In this document: one piece after another, positions 17,089 through 26,546 of the stretch
Layout: the number at the start of each line of letters is the position of its first letter
Numbering within the stretch: position 1 is the stretch's first letter
From: an uncultured Bacteroidales bacterium
GTDB lineage: Bacteria; Bacteroidota; Bacteroidia; Bacteroidales; P3
Length of the DNA: 64,000 bases
Reading direction: 5' to 3'
Assembly: GCA_947167075.1 (NCBI GenBank)
Contig: CAMVGR010000004.1
Span: 1-64,000 of the forward strand
Program-made: the position numbers and the translations under genes
Notes under the pieces: model-generated
The model's input: the letters and a program-made list of their open reading frames with translations, nothing else
Databases searched by the model: none
Told to the model about the DNA's origin: nothing

Positions 17089-17388
17089 ATGATTACAACT
17101 GATATAGACAAATGGCTTGACGGGTTGTCGATCGACAATCATTATGAGAAGTATGACTTGTATACAACGGTAGTGTCGGAGATGAACATGAACTTGTTTC
17201 ATATCAGTATCAATGAGAATTATCCACGGCGTTTGTTCATTATATCCGTTGCACAGGATATGGACATTCTAATGCTTACCGACAAGTCTAAACCGCTTTT
17301 TATACGCAAATTTGAAAATAAGTTCTGTAATGGCGAGGACGGTGAGACTTATTTCTCGTTTGAAAGGGAGAAAGAGAAAGATAAATGA
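17089..17388 (+). CDS. Small hypothetical protein, last gene of the cassette
   Basis: 99 aa, begins 2 nt after the preceding stop. A compact alpha/beta composition with a strand pair (LFHISINENYPRRLFIISV) and a charged C-terminal tail. No known family. Tight spacing behind the RelE-like gene makes an antitoxin-type partner possible, which is inference. Confidence 0.65.
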   Translation: MITTDIDKWLDGLSIDNHYEKYDLYTTVVSEMNMNLFHISINENYPRRLFIISVAQDMDILMLTDKSKPLFIRKFENKFCNGEDGETYFSFEREKEKDK

Positions 17389-17401
17389 ATACAGAACATT
17401 T

Positions 17402-17598
17402 ATGTGCTCCATAGGATTATACGGACACGGACAGTGTGGGAAGTCAGCGACGCTGAATGAGTTGAAGGAATTGTCGCTGATAGCGAGGGCGTGAAGGTAG
17501 AATGGATTGCCAAATCGTATGAGTATAATCTGAGCGATGAAACGCAGAAGATGTGCAATAAGGAAATGGCGGAAGTGATATTAGGAAAAATTAAATGA
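17402..17598 (+). pseudogene. Remnant of a small P-loop NTPase gene
   Basis: The frame from the ATG at 17402 reads MCSIGLYGHGQCGKSATLNE, a Walker A motif, but stops at the TGA that follows LIARA (about 17492-17494). Shifting frame within GAATTGTCGCTGATAGCGAG gives VADSEGVKVEWIAKSYEY and continues to a TGA at 17596-17598. The two pieces look like the start and end of one NTPase gene whose middle has been deleted. The last codons overlap the start of the sialidase-like gene. Confidence 0.6.
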
Positions 17599-18974
17599 AG
17601 CCCATGAAAAAATCAGTTTGTTTATTGTTTTTATTACTTACCATATTAATTCCTGTTCTGTTAGGAATGGCTTCTCCTGCGAAAATGACTGATGCAAGGG
17701 TGAAAAAAACAGTTATTCAGGTAGAAGCAAATCCGTCTTTGGAGATACACGAGGGTTATGTGAGCAAGAAGGCAGAAACTATACTTGTAAAGAAGGGTAG
17801 AAAAACTATTGCTAGGGTACATCTTAGTGAACCAGTGATGGTCGCCATGGCGGTACAAGACGAAGAATGGGGTTTTTTCCAGTTCCCGAGTATTGGTAAA
17901 TCAGATGATGGGACTCTAATAGTTTCTTGGCAAATGAAGGAGGATTCTCATAAAACATATGGAGTTAAATCAAATAGACGGTATATTCCTATGATGTCAA
18001 AAGATAAAGGAAAAACATGGCATCCTCAAGATAAAGAATATGATTTACATAAAATGGGATATAATGTCACAATGAGAGACGGTTCATTCCTATCAGTCAT
18101 CACGCCAAAGTCTGAAAACATTAGAAAGTATAAGATTTTTCCAAATGCTATTGCTAAAAATAATCATTATACATATTATTTAGAAGAGAGTTTGCCAGAA
18201 AACCTTCGTGGAGCATATTTTAATTATAAACAAGCTGGGGGAAAAACAAAGGTTATCCATGCGCAATTAGATGATCCTGGATTACTTCGATATGCCCAGG
18301 ATGAATTAATGCCTGTATTGTGGTGGGGGAATATCAAACAATTATCAGATAATTCCTTGATTGCAGGAGTGTACCCTTGTGATTATGTATATAATAAAGA
18401 AGTGGTTACAGGAGGTGTGTCATTTTATCGTTCTTTGGATAGAGGACAATCATGGAGAATAATTGGTAAAATACTACCTGATTCTTCTTCATTATTATAT
18501 AAGCAAAAAGGGGATGAGAGTGGATTTACAGAGCCGGCTTTTGAGATTCTTTCTGATAGCACAATGATTTGTGTTATGAGAACGGGCATGACTGCACCTA
18601 TGTATAAAACTATTTCCCATGATAAAGGAATCTCGTGGGAAAAATGCGAGCCGTTCACGCCTAATGGAGTAATGCCGAGGTTACTTCTTCTTAAAAATGG
18701 TGTTTTAGTGTTGGCTTCAGGCAGACCTGGTATTCAATTAAGGTTTAGTGTTGATGGAACGGGCAGGACATGGACGGAACCTATAGATTTTATTCATTTC
18801 ATGAATGAAAATGGAACGTTTACAAGAGATGTTTCTTGTGGTTATGCCTCAATTTTAGAGGCTAACGAGAACTCTTTCATAATAGTGTATTCTGATTTTA
18901 CGACGAATAACGATTTGAATCAAAAAAGAAAATCCATTTGGTTTAGAACAATTACGGTTAATAAACTGAGATAA
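17595..18974 (+). CDS. Secreted sialidase-like (BNR/Asp-box) protein
   Basis: 459 aa. An N-terminal signal peptide (residues 4-26, SVCLLFLLLTILIPVLLG) has no convincing lipobox. Four Asp-box repeats of the S-x-D-x-G-x-x-W type lie at 135-142, 280-287, 341-348 and 385-393, typical of six-bladed propeller sialidases and other exo-glycosidases. FTEPAFEIL (311-319) may hold a catalytic or structural Glu. It should act in the periplasm or outside. Its place inside a nonulosonate polysaccharide locus suggests trimming or turnover of the strain's own glycan, or acquisition of host sialic acid. Codons are far more AT-rich than in the pse operon. Confidence 0.8.
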   Translation: MKPMKKSVCLLFLLLTILIPVLLGMASPAKMTDARVKKTVIQVEANPSLEIHEGYVSKKAETILVKKGRKTIARVHLSEPVMVAMAVQDEEWGFFQFPSIGKSDDGTLIVSWQMKEDSHKTYGVKSNRRYIPMMSKDKGKTWHPQDKEYDLHKMGYNVTMRDGSFLSVITPKSENIRKYKIFPNAIAKNNHYTYYLEESLPENLRGAYFNYKQAGGKTKVIHAQLDDPGLLRYAQDELMPVLWWGNIKQLSDNSLIAGVYPCDYVYNKEVVTGGVSFYRSLDRGQSWRIIGKILPDSSSLLYKQKGDESGFTEPAFEILSDSTMICVMRTGMTAPMYKTISHDKGISWEKCEPFTPNGVMPRLLLLKNGVLVLASGRPGIQLRFSVDGTGRTWTEPIDFIHFMNENGTFTRDVSCGYASILEANENSFIIVYSDFTTNNDLNQKRKSIWFRTITVNKLR

Positions 18975-19093
18975 AAGATTAATTTGGTATCATTTATCTT
19001 CTGATTTGTACATTTTTGATTATGGGTTTCCAACTAGTACAATTCTTAAGTAATCCATTTATTTAATTACTTCTTCTTATCATATTGATAGAA

Positions 19094-20647
19094 ATGGGAA
19101 ATAACTTAGAAAGCAATAAACGAATAGCTCGTAACACATTCTTTATGAGCGCTAGAATGGTACTTGTGTTGTTTATTTCATTATATACAACAAGAGTTGT
19201 TCTTAGGGTTCTGGGGGTGGAAGACTACGGTGTGTACAATGTTGTTTGTGGCTTTGTTATGCTGTTTTCGTTTCTTAATACTTCGATGAGTAATGGCATA
19301 CAGAGGTTTTTTAACTTTGAATTAGGGAAGAATGGTACTGATGGCGCAAATAAGGTTTATGTTACTGCTTTAATCATCCAATTATTACTCGGATTTATAG
19401 TTGTAATTCTTATTGAAAGCATAGGATTATGGTTCCTTCATCATAAAATGGTTATACCGGAAGACCGTATGTTTGCAGCAGAATGGGTTTTTCATTTTTC
19501 AGTTATTTCTTTTTTTGTCGTTATTTTGCAAGTCCCATATACTGCTGCAGTTATGGCACATGAAAGAATGGATTTTTTTGCGTTAATCTCTATACTTAAT
19601 GCGTTCCTAAAGTTACTTATTGTTATTCTTATTCCATATTGTAAATCAGACAATCTTATTGTATATGGACTCGCTTTAATGATTATCGCCTTATTGGAAT
19701 TCTTCCTATATTTTATTTATAGTAAAAAGAATTTTATAGAGTTGCATATACCTTCAAAATGCGTTATAGACAAGCGTCTTTTTAAATCAATGCTAGGATT
19801 TTCAGGATGGAATCTGTTCGGCTCTTTTTCAAATATAATGCGTGACCAAGGTATTAATCTAATAATGAATTTCTTCTTTGGTCCAATTGTAAATGCTGCA
19901 CGTGGGGTTGCTATGCAAGTTAATAGTGGTGTAACAGGACTAGTAACAAGTATTTTAACTCCAGTCAGGCCGCAAGTCGTACAGTCATATGCGCGCGGAG
20001 AGATTGATAGAGTAATGAACCTAACATATACAATCAGTAAGTTTAGTTTGTTCTTCCTTTTAATTATATCTTTCCCCTTATGCTTTGAGATAGATTTTGT
20101 ACTCACAGTATGGCTTGGGGATAATATTCCTCCGCATACTCAAGCATTTATCATTATCATATTAATGACAAGTGCTATTCTTATACCAATGAGTTCTCAA
20201 GCAGCGCTGGTACATGCTTCTGGAAAAATGAGAAACTATCAGGTTATTGGGAGTATTGTGAAAATAATATCTGTTCCGTTAGCATTTATTTTACTTAAAA
20301 AAGGGTTTGAACCCGAGTGGGCGTTAATCATGGTGCTTCTCTTTGATGCAATTGGATTAGTCGTTGGGATGTTTATCATTAGATCAATAATGTCATTCGA
20401 TATTATTGAGTATTTTAAAAAAGTATTTGTTCCTATTATCCCGGTATTTATTGTCGCTTTCTGTGTTTGCTGGTTTTTACATAATAGTATTTCATCTGAT
20501 TTGTTAAGATTTATACTTGTTTTATTCGTTAATTCGATAATCAGTATGTCCTTGATTTATTTAATAGGAACGACGAAGGAAGAAAAAAAGATTGTAATAC
20601 AACTTCTATTTAGGAAGAGTAATATAGCCGTAAAGAAAGATGATTAA
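19094..20647 (+). CDS. wzx: Polysaccharide flippase (Wzx, MOP superfamily)
   Basis: 517 aa from the ATG at 19094; the in-frame TTG nine bases earlier is less likely. About 12-14 hydrophobic segments in the MATE/PST pattern begin RIARNTFFMSARMVLVLFISLYTTRVVLR, with the conserved LGVEDYG loop. It would flip undecaprenyl-linked repeat units across the inner membrane. It follows a 119-bp spacer after the sialidase-like gene and overlaps the next gene by 8 nt. AT-rich like its neighbours. Confidence 0.9.
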   Translation: MGNNLESNKRIARNTFFMSARMVLVLFISLYTTRVVLRVLGVEDYGVYNVVCGFVMLFSFLNTSMSNGIQRFFNFELGKNGTDGANKVYVTALIIQLLLGFIVVILIESIGLWFLHHKMVIPEDRMFAAEWVFHFSVISFFVVILQVPYTAAVMAHERMDFFALISILNAFLKLLIVILIPYCKSDNLIVYGLALMIIALLEFFLYFIYSKKNFIELHIPSKCVIDKRLFKSMLGFSGWNLFGSFSNIMRDQGINLIMNFFFGPIVNAARGVAMQVNSGVTGLVTSILTPVRPQVVQSYARGEIDRVMNLTYTISKFSLFFLLIISFPLCFEIDFVLTVWLGDNIPPHTQAFIIIILMTSAILIPMSSQAALVHASGKMRNYQVIGSIVKIISVPLAFILLKKGFEPEWALIMVLLFDAIGLVVGMFIIRSIMSFDIIEYFKKVFVPIIPVFIVAFCVCWFLHNSISSDLLRFILVLFVNSIISMSLIYLIGTTKEEKKIVIQLLFRKSNIAVKKDD

Positions 20648-21284
20648 TAGTATTAAGGAACTCTTTACAGAATTAAACAATAATTCAAATTATTTAATTC
20701 TGCGTAACTGGGAGAATATCTTTGATCAAGATATTTATGTTAATGGTCATGAAGACATTGATATTTTATGTGAGAATAAAAACGATATACAAAAGCTAAT
20801 TGGTGCAAAAAGGATGCACTTTAATAAGCATAGAGATAATTATTTGGTGCCTGTTGGTAATCTCAATGTTAGGTTTGATATAAGATGGTTAGGTGATGGT
20901 TATTACCCTGAGGAATGGGAAAAACAAATGCTTAAAAGAAGGGTTTTTATTAATCCTGGTGTATTTGTGATGTGTAATGAGGATTATTGTTTTTCACTGG
21001 CATATCATGCTTTAATACAGAAAGCCATTTTCTCTGAGGAGTATCGATTAAAAATAGAGAATTCTTTTAGTAAACTCGTAGGTGAGCCGCGAGGTTTTAG
21101 CAAAGAAGAGATATGTTCACAGCTGGATTCTTTTCTTAATAATAATTCTTACAAGATTGTAATCCCTGAAGATCCGGGTGTTTATATGAATTGGGCGTCT
21201 GCGAAAAAGTTTAGTTACTATTTTTCTAATAGATTAAGATTTCGTCGTTTTGTTTACAACATAAAAGGGTATTTAAATATATAA
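20640..21284 (+). CDS. Putative nucleotidyltransferase-fold protein
   Basis: 214 aa. YLILRNWENIF followed by NGHEDIDILCEN (residues about 36-47) looks like the G…D-x-D core of a minimal nucleotidyltransferase fold; an additional VRFDIRWLGDGYYP segment may hold a third acidic residue. It precedes a phosphotransferase-like and a TMP-kinase-like gene, and the trio is likely one functional unit in glycan assembly. The substrate is unknown. Confidence 0.6.
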   Translation: MINSIKELFTELNNNSNYLILRNWENIFDQDIYVNGHEDIDILCENKNDIQKLIGAKRMHFNKHRDNYLVPVGNLNVRFDIRWLGDGYYPEEWEKQMLKRRVFINPGVFVMCNEDYCFSLAYHALIQKAIFSEEYRLKIENSFSKLVGEPRGFSKEEICSQLDSFLNNNSYKIVIPEDPGVYMNWASAKKFSYYFSNRLRFRRFVYNIKGYLNI

Positions 21285-21299
21285 AATTGCTTTGTCTTC

Positions 21300-22352
21300 A
21301 TGAAACTGAGGAGTTTTATTGGTTACTATCATTGGCTATTGCTTGCAAGGCGCAGATATAGAAAAGAGAAATGGGATTTTGTTGTTTTGGATAAAGGTGA
21401 TTATTATGTCTCATGCAACGTAAGGTCATTTTTGATTAAAGAGAACATACCCAATGATTTTCTTTCTATGATTGGTGTAAATCCTTCAAAGAAAAAAATA
21501 AAAGCTTTAAAATCTATTGAGAGCAATAAGGATACATCCAAGTACCATGCTCAAGTTGTTATGTCAACCAATAAAGGGTATCGTTTCTTTAATTATGATG
21601 AGGGCACTACTCTTCATATTTTTTCTACTGAGACAGAGTTTACTACTTATCAAAGAGTAAAAAACGAATTTACGTTGTTCTTTAAGGTTCCTATTATTGA
21701 GATATCAAATCATTTTAGTGTAGATAAAATAATTAATAATAAACCTAGATATCTATGGAGTGCTCTGGAAACCAGTAAGAATTTCTATATGGTTTTTGAT
21801 AGGTATATTAAGTATCTTTCAACGGCAAATAATCGAATAACAAATATTCGTAGATGGGCGGAGAGATATCCTTTTACTTCCAACTTGCATTTTAAACAAT
21901 TAATAGATAGCGTTATAGTCGATGTAAAACCATTGTCAGATATTAGATTAGTATATAGCCATGGAGATATGCATTTTGGGAATATTTTATATGATGGTAA
22001 TGATATCTATTTGACTGATTTTGAACGAGCGGGTGATGAGGCGTTTTTCTACGATATATTTAATATTGTATATGTTGAATATACAGATTGGCATAACGAT
22101 GAGTTTTTAGCTTCTTATTTGCGGAAAGATGGAATAATAATGGATTGTTTTTCTAGACTTTTCCATGCAGTAGGACTATCTTTTGATGAACGTTTGATAA
22201 TTAGGTATTTTGAGCTTTTTCTATTGTTACGTTTTATCAATGACATTGCCGACATTGCCTTCACAGATGGTATGATTAATCTGGATAGTATTATTAGTCA
22301 AAAAATTGAAGTCTATAATAGTTTTAAAACACAATTCGAAATTATCAATTGA
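21300..22352 (+). CDS. Phosphotransferase (APH/choline-kinase-like)
   Basis: 350 aa. SHGDMHFGNILYD (about 221-233) is the Brenner-type catalytic loop H-G-D-x4-N, and IYLTDFERAGDEAFFYDIFN supplies the metal-binding Asp. The N-terminal ~180 residues are poorly conserved. It may phosphorylate a sugar or a polyol carried by the glycan. It lies between the nucleotidyltransferase-fold and TMP-kinase-like genes. Confidence 0.75.
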   Translation: MKLRSFIGYYHWLLLARRRYRKEKWDFVVLDKGDYYVSCNVRSFLIKENIPNDFLSMIGVNPSKKKIKALKSIESNKDTSKYHAQVVMSTNKGYRFFNYDEGTTLHIFSTETEFTTYQRVKNEFTLFFKVPIIEISNHFSVDKIINNKPRYLWSALETSKNFYMVFDRYIKYLSTANNRITNIRRWAERYPFTSNLHFKQLIDSVIVDVKPLSDIRLVYSHGDMHFGNILYDGNDIYLTDFERAGDEAFFYDIFNIVYVEYTDWHNDEFLASYLRKDGIIMDCFSRLFHAVGLSFDERLIIRYFELFLLLRFINDIADIAFTDGMINLDSIISQKIEVYNSFKTQFEIIN

Positions 22353-22353
22353 T

Positions 22354-22944
22354 ATGAATTATCGCACGATTTGTATTGCAGGTGTTGATGGGACAGGTAA
22401 GTCTTCTACTATAGATGAAGTAGTTAGAAGAATCGGGAAAGATAAAGCATTTATTCAATATATGGGTGCTAAGCTATGGGAAACAGAAGTCGCTCGTAAT
22501 AGTATTGAACGTCATAAGTATTTTTTCCCGGTAAGTACAGTAATGTTTGTTTACGCTTATATCTACGAGATGTTTTATAGGATCAATAAACATAAAAAAT
22601 CTGGTAAGATTATAGTGTATGATAGGTATGTCTATGAGCATGCATTGTTAAGGTCTTCTGTTGGTACCGGGTATAGTGGAAAGATTATAAATAGTATATT
22701 GAGTTTTGCTTTCTTAAAATGTTTCCCCAAGCCAGATATTACTTTTTATCTGTGTTGCCCACTGGAAGTATCTTTGAGTAGAAAAACAGATATTAACACT
22801 CAACAAGAATTAGACAATCTGCAAAGAAGCAAAAATATTTTAGACGATTATTACAAGGGAAAGAATAGTGTAATCGTAATAGATACCTCTCATACCCAAC
22901 AAAATGAGGTGGTTGATATTATTATGAATACTATTCAAGAATAA
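22354..22944 (+). CDS. Thymidylate kinase-like P-loop kinase
   Basis: 196 aa from the ATG 1 nt after the preceding stop codon. Walker A is GVDGTGKSST (near residue 10), DRYVYEHALL is the DRY/H motif of the TMP-kinase family and the lid-like region is SRKTDINTQQEL. It is not the housekeeping tmk by context. Together with the APH-like and nucleotidyltransferase-fold neighbours it may act on a glycan phosphate rather than on dTMP; the substrate is inferred from position only. Confidence 0.75.
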   Translation: MNYRTICIAGVDGTGKSSTIDEVVRRIGKDKAFIQYMGAKLWETEVARNSIERHKYFFPVSTVMFVYAYIYEMFYRINKHKKSGKIIVYDRYVYEHALLRSSVGTGYSGKIINSILSFAFLKCFPKPDITFYLCCPLEVSLSRKTDINTQQELDNLQRSKNILDDYYKGKNSVIVIDTSHTQQNEVVDIIMNTIQE

Positions 22945-22948
22945 AACA

Positions 22949-24217
22949 ATGAAAATACTTGACGAAAGTGCATTTTGGGGAAATGTAGCAAGTGGCTATA
23001 GTAGACGAGAAAAGCTATGTGGTATTGCATTAGCGGTAATTGCAATTGTTTTTAGTTTAGCAATTATGCATGGTGATTCTACATTGTTAGACCCAGGGAA
23101 GAGACGTTTGGTCGCAATTCCTAATTACATTGCCATTTTATTTCTTTTTTGGGAATTATTGACGAGTTCTAAGGATTTTAGGTTATATATTCCTCTATTT
23201 GTGGCATGGGTGTTTCAATGGTCTTTGGATTGTTTTCATGTTGCTTCTGGGGTGGAGTTATCATTTCAATTTTCTGCCTTAATTCTTGCATTTTTATTTT
23301 GTATGATGAAAAGCCGAGTTTGGTTTATTGGCTTTCGCGTTTATAGATTATTTCTTGTTTTCTGTTCTTTTTTTGGAATAATAGCTTTTTTAGGATTTAT
23401 TTCAGGGACTTTTTCTCCATTACAAACTGTAGATTACTATAACAAGTCTGGTGGGGAAAATGCTTTATATTTTGTTTATCCATTTTCGTATTTATTTTTT
23501 GGAATGCAAGGAGGTGGAGAAGCCGTCAGATTGTGTGGATTATTTAATGAGCCTGGTTATTTTGGGACTATTTTAGCTCTAGCTTTAGTCGCTGATGGTT
23601 TCAATATGAAAAAACTGGGTAATTGGTTTATGCTAATAGCAGGGATGTTTACACTCTCTTTTGCTTTCTTTGTGATTATTGCTTTATATTGGTGTATAAA
23701 AGCAATAACAAAAATTAAAATGATAATCGCTGTTTTTTTGATTGCAGTTTCTTTCATATTTATTGTCATGCCCTTAATACCCGAAGATAGTCAAGTTGGA
23801 TGGCTTTTGAGTAGGTTTGAATATGATGGCGACGAGAATAAAGTTGCAGGAGATGATAGAACAACAGACGCTTTTGATTTGTACTGGAATTCTTCAAAAC
23901 AACAAGGATTACTTTTATTTGGGCAAGGAGGTGGATATTTTAATAATAAAGATGTAGGTTCTCTTTCTTGTAAAAAGGTTATTGTGGAGCATGGTTATAT
24001 CTTTTCATTTATAATGTGGGGTTTACTTTTATTAGCCTGTTTTCATTTTAGACAAAAGAATGTGGCATGGTGGATATTAGTTTTTAGTTTTTTCGTATCG
24101 ATTTATCAAAGGCCTGCAGTCTATATGTATAGTTACATGCTTATTCTTTTTGGAGGAATGGAGAATATAAGGTTAATTAGCAGGGCTATTGTCCAAAAGA
24201 ATCAACTGCCAAAATAG
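22949..24217 (+). CDS. O-antigen polymerase/ligase-like membrane protein (Wzy)
   Basis: 422 aa with about 10-11 hydrophobic segments and a larger periplasmic loop between about 285 and 345 that includes DLYWNSSKQQGLLLFGQGGGYF. LCGLFNEPGYFG (about 192-203) resembles the conserved R-x-x-G-x-F-x-x-P-N/G motif of Wzy/WaaL proteins. It would polymerise repeat units on the periplasmic side. It is the only polymerase-like gene in the window, which supports the locus being a complete Wzx/Wzy system. Confidence 0.8.
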   Translation: MKILDESAFWGNVASGYSRREKLCGIALAVIAIVFSLAIMHGDSTLLDPGKRRLVAIPNYIAILFLFWELLTSSKDFRLYIPLFVAWVFQWSLDCFHVASGVELSFQFSALILAFLFCMMKSRVWFIGFRVYRLFLVFCSFFGIIAFLGFISGTFSPLQTVDYYNKSGGENALYFVYPFSYLFFGMQGGGEAVRLCGLFNEPGYFGTILALALVADGFNMKKLGNWFMLIAGMFTLSFAFFVIIALYWCIKAITKIKMIIAVFLIAVSFIFIVMPLIPEDSQVGWLLSRFEYDGDENKVAGDDRTTDAFDLYWNSSKQQGLLLFGQGGGYFNNKDVGSLSCKKVIVEHGYIFSFIMWGLLLLACFHFRQKNVAWWILVFSFFVSIYQRPAVYMYSYMLILFGGMENIRLISRAIVQKNQLPK

Positions 24218-24226
24218 TATTATAGT

Positions 24227-25315
24227 ATGAGAATAGTAATTTGTGTACATAATCTGGCAAATGGAGGAGCAGAACGAGTTGCTGTCTTATGGGCAAAAGG
24301 GTTTGCTGCAGATGGCAATGAAGTTCACCTAATAACATGTGAGCCTGATTCACGTGTTGATTATGATATTCCAAGTACTATAAGATGTCATTCTATTTAT
24401 TGTGAAGGTAATCCTTTTAGTCGGTATTTCGGCAAAGTGCTTAAGTTAAGACATTTGCTTAAAGAACTGCATCCAAATGTCGCTCTTGCTGTTCTTCATC
24501 CTTGGAATATTTGGCTATTAATGGCGTCTTTCGGATTGAACATTCCTATAATTAATACAGAGCATGATAGTTTTGAGAGGCCTGTCTCTGCTCCAATGAG
24601 TTTAAGTGCAAAAATTGACAAGTTTTATTTGAATCGTTTTTGTAGTGGTGTAACAGTCCTTACAGAGGCAGATGGAGTTATTGCAAGAAAACATTTGAAA
24701 CGAGTATTTGTGATGCCAAATCCTTTGGCTTTTTCTCCTGTTGAAAAACTACCTTCTAAAAAGAAAAATATTATTTCTGCAGGTCGATTAGACGAATGGT
24801 ATTGTAAAGGTTTTGATGTTTTGATAAGATCATGGGGTATAATAGCAGCAAAATATCCGGAGTGGAAATTGATAATTGCAGGAGGAGGTGATGAGCAGAG
24901 TGTCTCGATTGTAAACAATTTGATTGCAGAGAATGGGTTAACTGAACAAATATCATTAGTTGGTTTTCGAAAGGATATCATGAATCTCTTTAGGGAAGCA
25001 TCTATATTCGTTCTCAGTAGCCGCTATGAAGGTTTTGGGCTTGTTTTAATAGAAGCAATGTCCCAAGGTTGTGCCTGTGTAGCATGTGATTATAATGGAA
25101 GGCAGCGTGAAATCATTAGAAATCAGGAAGAAGGTTTGTTATGTAATCCGGACGATGTAGTTGCCATGTCGAGGATGATAGAAAAACTAATCAATGATGA
25201 ATCATTAAGAATAAATATTCAGAATAATGCCATCGAGAGATCACAAGCTTTTAGCTTGGAAGGCGTGACAGAACGCTGGTATGAAATATTCAGAGAATTA
25301 AATATTAATATGTAA
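24227..25315 (+). CDS. Glycosyltransferase family 4
   Basis: 362 aa, GT-B fold. The N-terminal domain starts IVICVHNLANGGAERVAVLWAKG, the GT4 acceptor-side loop. In the C-terminal domain FVLSSRYEGFGLVLIEAMSQGCACVACDYNG carries the E-x7-E motif that contacts the nucleotide sugar. Retaining transferase in the cytoplasm; donor and acceptor are not readable. One of two consecutive GT4 genes. Confidence 0.9.
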   Translation: MRIVICVHNLANGGAERVAVLWAKGFAADGNEVHLITCEPDSRVDYDIPSTIRCHSIYCEGNPFSRYFGKVLKLRHLLKELHPNVALAVLHPWNIWLLMASFGLNIPIINTEHDSFERPVSAPMSLSAKIDKFYLNRFCSGVTVLTEADGVIARKHLKRVFVMPNPLAFSPVEKLPSKKKNIISAGRLDEWYCKGFDVLIRSWGIIAAKYPEWKLIIAGGGDEQSVSIVNNLIAENGLTEQISLVGFRKDIMNLFREASIFVLSSRYEGFGLVLIEAMSQGCACVACDYNGRQREIIRNQEEGLLCNPDDVVAMSRMIEKLINDESLRINIQNNAIERSQAFSLEGVTERWYEIFRELNINM

Positions 25316-25319
25316 TTAT

Positions 25320-26507
25320 ATGAAAAAAGTAAAATTAATACACCATGGCTATCTATCGGCTAGAAATGGTGCCAATACTGTGATGCGTTCTTTACTTGAA
25401 AGCAAAGATCTATTTGCAAAACAAGGTATTGAAATCAAATCACTTACACCAGACAATTTTGTACAGCGTAGTTTTGAGCCTAATTCTCCAGATGCTAATC
25501 ATAATATGAGAAGGGCAAAGGTAAGAAAATGGCTGACTTTTTTTGCCCAGCGCAGCACACTTGCCTCTTCACTTATGATTTATTTGTCTGATTTGAGACC
25601 GGCTAAGAAAATAATCTCCTTTTATATTAATAGCAACCCAAGAAAAGACGAAGTGGTTTTTTTCCATTCTTTAATACCGTGCTATTATTATCTAAGATTA
25701 CGCAAGTGTAAGCAGAAAACGGTATTGGTCTGTCATACTAATGGTGATAATTTCAAGATGGACAGAACATATTACCCTGCTTTGCGAAGGTCTTTGTTAT
25801 ATAGGAAGTTACTTAAGATGGAACAGTATGTGATAGAAAATGCAGATAAGATAAACTTTGTCGCTGAAATGGCAAAAAAGAAGTTTTTAGAGTTACATCC
25901 GACTGTAAATGAACATAAAGTATCTTTTATATACAATGGTATTCCGGAGTTTGCTGGAATGAGTCATATCAAAGAGAATAAAGGGGTGATGGAATTTTGC
26001 TGTGTTGGATCTATTTCCAGTCGTAAAGGTCAGCATTATATTGTAGATGCGTTGAAAGAGATACCTAAACAAGAATTGCCATCAGTACATTTTACTTTTG
26101 TTGGTGATGGTCCAGAACGGGAAAGATTAGAAAGAATAGTTAATGAATCTGGTTTGGATAATTATTGTTCATTTGTGGGTGTTTCATTTGATGTGGATAA
26201 ATACCTTTTACATAGCGATGCTTTTATACTTATAAGTGAAGACGAAGGTTTGCCTATGGCTATCATTGAAGCGATGAGAGCATCTCTTCCTATTATTTCT
26301 ACTCCTGTTGGAGGAATACCAGAAATGATAGATCATGGTAATAATGGTCTATTAATTAATCCTAGTGTTGAAGATGTGGTTAAACTTTTGAAAGAATTGG
26401 GATTGTACGACTGGAAAAAGATGGGGGAAAAAGCGAGAATCTGCTACTTGGAAAAGTTCTCGCTTGAAAAAATGGTTAGAGAATATTGTAAGTTACTAGA
26501 TTGTTAG
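25320..26507 (+). CDS. Glycosyltransferase family 4
   Basis: 395 aa. It starts 4 nt after the preceding GT4 gene stop. HHGYLSARNGANTVMRSLLE at the N-terminus, a CVGSISSRKGQHYIVDAL donor-domain start and FILISEDEGLPMAIIEAMRASLPIISTPVGGIPEMI with the E-x7-E signature support the call. AT-rich like the rest of the block. Confidence 0.9.
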   Translation: MKKVKLIHHGYLSARNGANTVMRSLLESKDLFAKQGIEIKSLTPDNFVQRSFEPNSPDANHNMRRAKVRKWLTFFAQRSTLASSLMIYLSDLRPAKKIISFYINSNPRKDEVVFFHSLIPCYYYLRLRKCKQKTVLVCHTNGDNFKMDRTYYPALRRSLLYRKLLKMEQYVIENADKINFVAEMAKKKFLELHPTVNEHKVSFIYNGIPEFAGMSHIKENKGVMEFCCVGSISSRKGQHYIVDALKEIPKQELPSVHFTFVGDGPERERLERIVNESGLDNYCSFVGVSFDVDKYLLHSDAFILISEDEGLPMAIIEAMRASLPIISTPVGGIPEMIDHGNNGLLINPSVEDVVKLLKELGLYDWKKMGEKARICYLEKFSLEKMVREYCKLLDC

Positions 26508-26546
26508 ACTATTATATAACGTAACTTCTATTTAAGATTGATTGGT

